From contig CACYDP010000107.1 of NCBI GenBank assembly GCA_902773135.1, positions 1-45,053 on the forward strand: 45,053 bases of DNA. Direction: 5' to 3'. How positions within the stretch are numbered: the first letter of the stretch is position 1; each line of letters starts with the position of its first letter. Positions 40,715 to 45,053 of this stretch are shown in pieces. The notes beneath the pieces are model-generated. The model saw only the letters and a program-made list of their open reading frames with translations, had not been told where the DNA came from and searched no databases. The position numbers and the translations under genes are program-made. This stretch comes from an uncultured Ruminococcus sp. GTDB lineage: Bacteria; Bacillota; Clostridia; Oscillospirales; Acutalibacteraceae.

Positions 40715-40993
40715 ATGAGTCTTGTGATTGTTGGAGGAAACGAATGTATGGTAAGAGAATATATTGAACTTTGCAGTCAGTACAACTGTAAAGCAAAGGT
40801 ATATCCAAAAATGAGTAGGGGACTTCAGAATTTTGGCAGTCCTGATTTAATGGTTCTTTTTACTAATACAGTGTCACATAAAATGATCAAATGTGCATTG
40901 AGCGGTGCTAAAAGTATGGGTGTGCCTGTTGCAAGATCTCATACAAGTTCTAAAAATGCCCTGAAAAATATTCTTGATACATATATAAAATAA
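40715..40993 (+). CDS. DUF2325-domain protein
   Basis: 92 residues from the ATG at 40715 behind GGAGG. It has the family pattern MSLVIVGGNECMVREYIELC, then KAKVYPKMSRGLQNFGSPDLMVLFTNTVSHKMIKCAL and PVARSHTSSKNAL. DUF2325 proteins are small and Rossmann-like, and their biochemical role is not established; the repeated cysteines hint at redox or metal sensing. It is first in an operon with DUF3793 and a flavodoxin, a combination I associate with iron-limitation or electron-transfer gene sets in Clostridia. Confidence 0.85.
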   Translation: MSLVIVGGNECMVREYIELCSQYNCKAKVYPKMSRGLQNFGSPDLMVLFTNTVSHKMIKCALSGAKSMGVPVARSHTSSKNALKNILDTYIK

Positions 40994-41016
40994 TTTATTC
41001 ACGAAAGGAAGAGCCG

Positions 41017-41571
41017 ATGATGTCTGATGATATTCTGGTAAGATATTGTTCTCCCACCATAGCGGGACTGAAAACAGGCAGTATGTTCTCTTACTGCTTT
41101 AAAAATGATACCGACAAAAAAGAAACTGTCAGAAGACTGAACCAATCTCTCGGCAAAAAAGGTCTTAGGGTGATACCATTGAAACAAACAAATAATCGAA
41201 CCCTGTTATATGTATATCGCCCGTCAAAATTAGAAAAAGACCTCAAAAGTGAAAGTGCAAGGGAAATACTTGATCAATTTGGATATAAAAGCGATGCTTA
41301 CGGGCAGTGCATTGCAAGGCTTGTGAAAAGAATTAAAAAGACAGACAGCTTTCCCCACGAAGTAGGACTTTTTCTTGGCTATCCGCCGGAAGATGTCAGC
41401 GGATTTATCAACAATAAAGCGGCAAACTGTAAATGCTGTGGTTGGTGGAAAGTGTATGGTGATGAACAGAAAGCACAAAAAACTTTTGAAAAATATACAA
41501 AATGTACAAGGCTTTGCTGTTCTCTGATTGCAAAAGGCTGTTCTGTGGAACAGCTGGCAGTTTCATATTGA
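41017..41571 (+). CDS. DUF3793-family protein
   Basis: 184 residues (ATG 41017 or the adjacent ATG 41020, behind AAAGGAAG). It has the DUF3793 pattern: VRYCSPTIAGLKTGSMFSY near the N-terminus, LLYVYRPSKLEKDL in the middle, then FPHEVGLFLGYPPEDVSGFINN and CKCCGWWKVYGDEQKAQKTFEKYTKCTRLC. The clustered cysteines (CKCC and C-x(3)-C) could bind metal or an Fe-S cluster. The function is unknown. It lies between DUF2325 and flavodoxin genes and is therefore likely part of their redox or iron response. Confidence 0.85.
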   Translation: MMSDDILVRYCSPTIAGLKTGSMFSYCFKNDTDKKETVRRLNQSLGKKGLRVIPLKQTNNRTLLYVYRPSKLEKDLKSESAREILDQFGYKSDAYGQCIARLVKRIKKTDSFPHEVGLFLGYPPEDVSGFINNKAANCKCCGWWKVYGDEQKAQKTFEKYTKCTRLCCSLIAKGCSVEQLAVSY

Positions 41572-41648
41572 TTTCGTAGAAAACGGTTCGATTGGTGATC
41601 ATCGGACGTTTCTTAATAAAAAACAATGATTGAAAGGAAAGATTTACA

Positions 41649-42062
41649 ATGAGTAAAATCGCAGTAGTTTATTGGAGCGGAACAGGCAATACAGAAGCAA
41701 TGGCAAATGCAGTTGTGGAAGGTGCATCAGATGCAGAACTGTTCCAGGTTTCAGATTTCAGTGCAGACAAGGTTGCGGAATTTGACGGTATTGCTTTTGG
41801 ATGTCCCGCAATGGGAGCAGAGGAATTGGAAGACAGCGAATTTGAACCGGTATTTGCAGAGTGTGAAGCCAATCTCAGCGGCAAAAAGGTTGCTTTGTTT
41901 GGTTCCTACGGCTGGGGTGACGGTGAGTGGATGCGTACATGGGAAGAAAGAGTGAACAATGCCGGAGCTTCCCTCGTAACAGAAAGCGTGATCTGCAACG
42001 ATGCTCCCGATGATGAGGCTATTGAGGCTTGCAAGGCACTCGGTGCAGCTTTCAGCGACTAA
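41649..42062 (+). CDS. Flavodoxin
   Basis: 137 residues. A short-chain FMN electron carrier of the cytoplasm that can replace ferredoxin when iron is scarce. The FMN-phosphate loop is YWSGTGNTEAMA. The aromatic and acidic flavin-flanking loops are FGCPAMGAEELEDSEFEPVF and FGSYGWGDGEWMRTWEER. AAAGGAAA precedes the ATG at 41649. It lies 77 nt after the DUF3793 gene and ends before a strong terminator, the last gene of its operon. Confidence 0.95.
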   Translation: MSKIAVVYWSGTGNTEAMANAVVEGASDAELFQVSDFSADKVAEFDGIAFGCPAMGAEELEDSEFEPVFAECEANLSGKKVALFGSYGWGDGEWMRTWEERVNNAGASLVTESVICNDAPDDEAIEACKALGAAFSD

Positions 42063-42093
42063 TTTTCAAGATTGCTGTCAATACAGATAACTG

Positions 42094-42151
42094 AAATCCC
42101 CCTAAAGCACATGCTCGAAATGATCGGGCAGACAAGACTTTAGGGGGATTT
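42094..42151. terminator. Terminator of the flavodoxin operon
   Basis: A perfect 14-bp stem has arms AAATCCCCCTAAAG (42094-42107) and CTTTAGGGGGATTT (42138-42151). The 30-nt loop is unusually long for a terminator, so another role as an RNA element is possible. Confidence 0.75.
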
Positions 42152-42225
42152 CGCTCTCTGCGGAGAGCGAGCAGGAGCTCTGCCCCTGCACCCCGCCGCC
42201 TTTGAAAAGGTGGGCGAAACTTTTG
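42152..42225. repeat. GC-rich dispersed repeat, copy 2
   Basis: The hairpin CGCTCTC/GAGAGCG (42152-42169) is followed by GCAGGAGCTCTGCCCCTGCA and CCCCG (42171-42195), closely matching 11393-11417. A CCGCCTTT/AAAGGTGG dyad comes next. This copy sits between the flavodoxin terminator and the VanY-like gene. Confidence 0.6.
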
Positions 42226-42231
42226 ATTTTG

Positions 42232-43107
42232 TTATCTTGAATTCAGATAGATCACATACTGATCAAGGCACATATTCAGTGTGGTCATTCTTAAAGCATT
42301 TTCTTTTCCCACATACCTGAAAAGTGATGGTTTGAAAGGCAGAGAAGTAGTATCTTCTTTTCCCTCGGGATAACGCAGGATAAATCCGTATTTATAGGCA
42401 TCTTTGATCAGATATTGATATTCAGGGCTGTTTTCAAAACTTTCTGTATCCGATGAATCAAATTCAACCGACAGTCCGAGCTGGGTATCGGCGTGATTTC
42501 CCATCGGTACATTTTTTTCGGCTTCTTCTTCTGCTTTGGTACGGCTGTATCCCAGTTCTTCCGTAAGTCGTTTGACTTCGGCGTTATAAAGCTCATTCTG
42601 TTCTTCGGTAGATACATAACCGCTTTTTAATTGAAGATTGATGTTATTTTGTTTTGCGGCGGAAATCAGTTCATTCAAACTTTCAACAGCTGCTTCGTCT
42701 ATTTTGATCGTTTCATAAGATACAAGATTTAGTTTATAATTGGTCGGCAAAGGGTTGGAAGGCGAAACAACAGTAAGAAGTTTATCTGAATCAACGTCGA
42801 CTGCTGCCGAATGTTGCTGCGTATTCTCATTGTCTGTCTTTTGAGAAACAGAAGAAACTTGCTGTATCACAAAAAACAGTAAAGCGGCAATGATCAGAAC
42901 AATCACGATAGGAATGATGATAATGGCAGCCTTCAGTTTTTTAATATTATCAGTTTTAATAACTTTATTGTCACCGATTTTTTTGGCTCTTTGTTTTTTA
43001 CCGGATATTTTCTTTTTACCAAGAGTTGATTTTACTGAAATAATTTCATTCTTTTTCGTAGTACTCACCCTCTTTGAGCAAATCATTCTTTTTATAGATA
43101 ATATCAT
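42232..43107 (-). CDS. Membrane-anchored VanY/M15-like protein lacking the catalytic residues
   Basis: 291 residues. A lysine-rich cytoplasmic N-terminus (about 1-58) and one transmembrane helix (59-83) lead to an extracellular domain related to D-Ala-D-Ala carboxypeptidases. The fold markers SGYVSTEEQNELY (162-174), QLGLSVEF (209-216), YGFILRYPEGKE and FRYVGKENA remain. The zinc ligands do not. Family S-x-H-x(3)-L-A-x-D has become A-D-T-Q-L-G-L-S-V-E (Thr209, Glu215), and E-P-W-H-x-R-Y-V-G has become K-P-S-L-F-R-Y-V-G (Lys259, Leu262). It is probably a pseudoenzyme that binds but does not cleave peptidoglycan peptides. The start is uncertain, since neither 43107 nor 43086 has a strong ribosome binding site. 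Confidence 0.8.
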   Translation of the reverse strand: MILSIKRMICSKRVSTTKKNEIISVKSTLGKKKISGKKQRAKKIGDNKVIKTDNIKKLKAAIIIIPIVIVLIIAALLFFVIQQVSSVSQKTDNENTQQHSAAVDVDSDKLLTVVSPSNPLPTNYKLNLVSYETIKIDEAAVESLNELISAAKQNNINLQLKSGYVSTEEQNELYNAEVKRLTEELGYSRTKAEEEAEKNVPMGNHADTQLGLSVEFDSSDTESFENSPEYQYLIKDAYKYGFILRYPEGKEDTTSLPFKPSLFRYVGKENALRMTTLNMCLDQYVIYLNSR

Positions 43108-43322
43108 ATTTATATATAAAACTTCAAGTAGTAATTTGTATGTGATTATGAAAAATTAATAAAAACTCCTTACAAAACATATGACAGCAGCGGTATCGAC
43201 TGACAAATTATAAAAATAATGAAAATGTATAAAATTGTTTGCATTTATAGGTGGTTTGTAATATAATTAACTGTAAGGATATATATCAATGTTATGACAT
43301 TTTGATTTCGGAGAACAGACTT

Positions 43323-44618
43323 ATGGAACTTAACAAAAATTTAATGATAAAAATATTTGTGCTTTGTGTATGCGTGATTCTGGTTTTTCTGGGATTTCAG
43401 CACCTGGATATTGTCTTTTCATTTCTCGGATGGATGCTTAATGTTCTCACTCCCTTTATTATTGCCGGATGCTGTACGTTCTTTTTGAATGTGCCGCTGA
43501 AAGCGATTGAAAAGAGTTTGTTTCGTTCCAAGAACGGAAAACCTGTCAGCAAATTCAAGGAAAAAGCACGCCGTCCCATTGCTATTATACTGTCAATGGG
43601 TATATTTATTCTTGTAATAGGTATTTTTTTGATTATCATTATTCCGGAAGTGGTCAACAGTCTTCAAAGTATCGCAGAAGCCATTCCCGGATTTGCCAAC
43701 AGTATTCAGGATAAGCTGATAGAGATCAGCGAGGAAAATGAATATGTTAAACAAATACTGGATGAAAATGTGATCGACTGGCAGAGCCTGACTAATACGA
43801 TTATTTCTTTTATACAGAATAATGCCGGAAATTTTATGAATTCTGCGGTCAGTATTGTTACTTCGGTAGTCAGCACAGCAGTCAATATATTCCTCGGAAT
43901 CGTTATTTCCATTTATACGCTTATGCGTAAGGAAAAACTTTCGTCTGACCTGAAAAAAGTTATTTATTCGGTGTGTCCCATCAAAGCTGCTGATTTTATT
44001 GTGGAAGTGGGACATCTTACCAATCAGTCGTTTTATAACAGTATTACAGGTCAGATGACGGAATGTATTATTATAGGCGGTCTTACGGCACTGGGAATGA
44101 CAATTTTCGGATTTCCGTATGCGGCTCTTGTAGGAGTTATGATAGCAATTTTATCGTGGATCCCTATGTTTGGCGTTGGAATCGGTATCTGTATTGGTGC
44201 ATTGTTTATTTTAACGACCGATCCGATACAGGCAATATGGTTTGTTGTATTTATGGTTTGTCTTCAGCAGATTGAGGGCAATTTTATTTTCCCGAGAGTT
44301 GTTGGTTCCAATATGGGATTGCCCCCGCTGATTATGGTTTCGGCAATTACGCTGTTTGCAAACTTTTTCGGTGTTGTAGGACTTTTAGTAAGCGGTCCTG
44401 TAACATCGGTTGTTTATACACTGGTGAAGCGTTTTGTTGCCGTGAGAATTAAAGAACGCAATATCCCCCCCGAAAAATATGAACCAGTTATTGAATCACC
44501 TGAAATCAATGAAAAAAAATTTAAAAACCATACAACTAAAGTGCATCCGCCTATAACCCCCGTTAATCAGTCCAAAACGGCAAAGAAAAAACAGCCCGAA
44601 AAATATAAAAAATCCTGA
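43323..44618 (+). CDS. AI-2E / PerM-family membrane transporter
   Basis: 431 residues from the ATG at 43323 (MELNKNLMIKIFVLC), behind GGAG. It has about seven to eight hydrophobic helices with a central cytoplasmic segment, the family layout. The conserved C-terminal region includes GALTALGMTIFGFPYAALVGVMIAILSWIPMFGVGIG-like sequence and QQIEGNFIFPRVVGSNMGLPPL. Members export autoinducer-2, export indole-type compounds or act as Na+/H+ antiporters, so the substrate is open. The C-terminal ~50 residues form a basic Pro/Lys-rich tail. It is divergent from the VanY-like gene. Confidence 0.9.
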   Translation: MELNKNLMIKIFVLCVCVILVFLGFQHLDIVFSFLGWMLNVLTPFIIAGCCTFFLNVPLKAIEKSLFRSKNGKPVSKFKEKARRPIAIILSMGIFILVIGIFLIIIIPEVVNSLQSIAEAIPGFANSIQDKLIEISEENEYVKQILDENVIDWQSLTNTIISFIQNNAGNFMNSAVSIVTSVVSTAVNIFLGIVISIYTLMRKEKLSSDLKKVIYSVCPIKAADFIVEVGHLTNQSFYNSITGQMTECIIIGGLTALGMTIFGFPYAALVGVMIAILSWIPMFGVGIGICIGALFILTTDPIQAIWFVVFMVCLQQIEGNFIFPRVVGSNMGLPPLIMVSAITLFANFFGVVGLLVSGPVTSVVYTLVKRFVAVRIKERNIPPEKYEPVIESPEINEKKFKNHTTKVHPPITPVNQSKTAKKKQPEKYKKS

Positions 44619-44645
44619 TAATATTTATATTATCAGGATTTTATC
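44611..44645 (+). terminator. Terminator overlapping the AI-2E gene stop
   Basis: AATCCTGATAATA (44611-44623) pairs perfectly with TATTATCAGGATT (44628-44640), followed by TTTATC. The stop codon of the transporter (44616-44618) lies inside the stem. Confidence 0.88.
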
Positions 44646-44704
44646 AAAAGTATCGTATTCAATCAAAGATACTATTATGCGAAACTTTTTAAGGAGGGAT
44701 TTTT

Positions 44705-45053
44705 ATGAAAAATATATCCAGGATTTTTATCTCTGCTGTTACAGCTGCGGCTGTGGTGAGTACGGTTTTTGTCACAGCATATGCAAATGATAATGAAATT
44801 TCTGAAACAATTTCATCAAGCATTGTAGAGGAATCGAGCGTTGCGGAGGAATCGAGCGTTGCAGAGGAATCGAGCGTTGCGGAGAAATCGAGCACTACGG
44901 AGGAATCGAGCGTTGCGGAGGAATCGAGCATTGCGGAGGAATCGAGCATTGCAGAGGAATCGAGCGTTGCGGAGGAATCGAGCATTGCGGAGGAATCGAG
45001 CATTGCGGAGGAATCGAGCATTGCGGAGGAATCGAGCATTGCGGAGGAATCGA
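44705..45053 (+). CDS. Secreted hexapeptide-repeat protein, partial at the window end
   Basis: At least 116 residues with no stop before the window ends. AAGGAGGG precedes the ATG. A signal peptide (KNISRIFISAVTAAAVVSTVFVTAYA) leads to DNDNEISETISSS-like sequence and then EESS(V/I)A repeats. Such acidic Ser/Glu repeats usually form an extended, disordered cell-wall stalk or linker before a functional domain, which would lie beyond the window. The opposite strand also has a repeat ORF, which is a shadow. What the complete protein does cannot be said from here. Confidence 0.85.
   Translation, partial: MKNISRIFISAVTAAAVVSTVFVTAYANDNEISETISSSIVEESSVAEESSVAEESSVAEKSSTTEESSVAEESSIAEESSIAEESSVAEESSIAEESSIAEESSIAEESSIAEES
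44828..45053 (+). repeat. 18-bp tandem repeat encoding EESS(V/I)A
   Basis: At least 12 head-to-tail copies of an 18-nt unit starting GAGGAATCGAGC and ending GTTGCG or ATTGCG. One copy is variant (KSSTTE at about 44882-44899). The V and I versions group unevenly along the array, a sign of recent slippage or unequal exchange. The array continues past the end of the window. Confidence 0.95.

Noticed and set aside
44689-45039. Minus-strand repeat ORF (MLDSSA repeats)
   Set aside because: It is the shadow of the 18-bp repeat; the plus strand has a ribosome binding site and a signal peptide.

Overview
The window reads as a Gram-positive, spore-forming Clostridia chromosome, most likely a Ruminococcus-like member of the Oscillospiraceae. 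The reasons are moderate GC, spoIIR, a T-box in front of ilvB, strong Firmicutes ribosome binding sites, many TTG/GTG starts, and a secreted protease carrying CBM25-type starch-binding modules of the kind seen in R. bromii-like starch degraders. The species is inference; the family assignments rest on visible motifs.

Layout. 1-2.7 kb: AT-rich foreign DNA with an orphan adenine-type DNA methyltransferase and an N-terminally truncated tyrosine recombinase, preceded by perfect hairpins. 2.7-5.7 kb: a small membrane protein and two adjacent WYL-domain proteins. 5.8-7.7 kb: tRNA-Ser(CGA), a MerR/GyrI-like regulator and a cyclophilin. 7.8-11.1 kb: a large DUF4353-type beta-helix lipoprotein with a 159-bp MITE-like element inserted exactly behind its stop codon, then spoIIR with a sigma-F-like promoter. 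11.4-22.0 kb: one compact co-directional cluster of 17 phage structural genes. It has terminase, portal, protease/scaffold, decoration protein, capsid, connectors and a contractile-type baseplate. I see no sheath, tape measure, fibre, lysis, replication or integration gene. 22.1-25.5 kb (minus strand): a membrane protein behind a structured leader, and ilvB-ilvN behind a T-box.

25.6-32.1 kb is an RNA-repair island: hen1 and pnkp, a 518-nt gap, then an SPFH/slipin protein and an RlaP-type nucleotidyltransferase. The promoter of hen1-pnkp is closely copied behind pnkp: a 22-nt upstream element, exactly 20 nt, then TATGAT. At the second copy, the predicted start point falls on the first base of a foldable RNA of about 160 nt that ends in a terminator-like hairpin. 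I consider this the best candidate for an undescribed component: a small RNA co-regulated with the Hen1/Pnkp repair enzymes.

32.2-38.8 kb: two large secreted repeat proteins, a CAP-domain protein and a C1-type cysteine protease with three starch-binding modules. 38.9-40.4 kb (minus): a GNAT acetyltransferase and a D-2-hydroxyacid dehydrogenase. 40.6-42.1 kb: a DUF2325-DUF3793-flavodoxin operon behind a clear promoter with operator-like inverted repeats. 42.2-45.05 kb: a membrane-anchored VanY-like protein that has lost every expected zinc ligand, an AI-2E-type permease, and the start of a secreted protein made of EESS(V/I)A hexapeptide repeats that runs off the window.

Functionally, the 17 phage genes look like a single transcription unit for a DNA-packaging particle, and the repair island like two co-regulated units around one RNA. 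The secreted proteins point to life on starch and protein in the gut. Stretches without genes hold mainly promoters, hairpins, terminators, the T-box, the candidate RNA and two copies of a GC-rich dispersed repeat.
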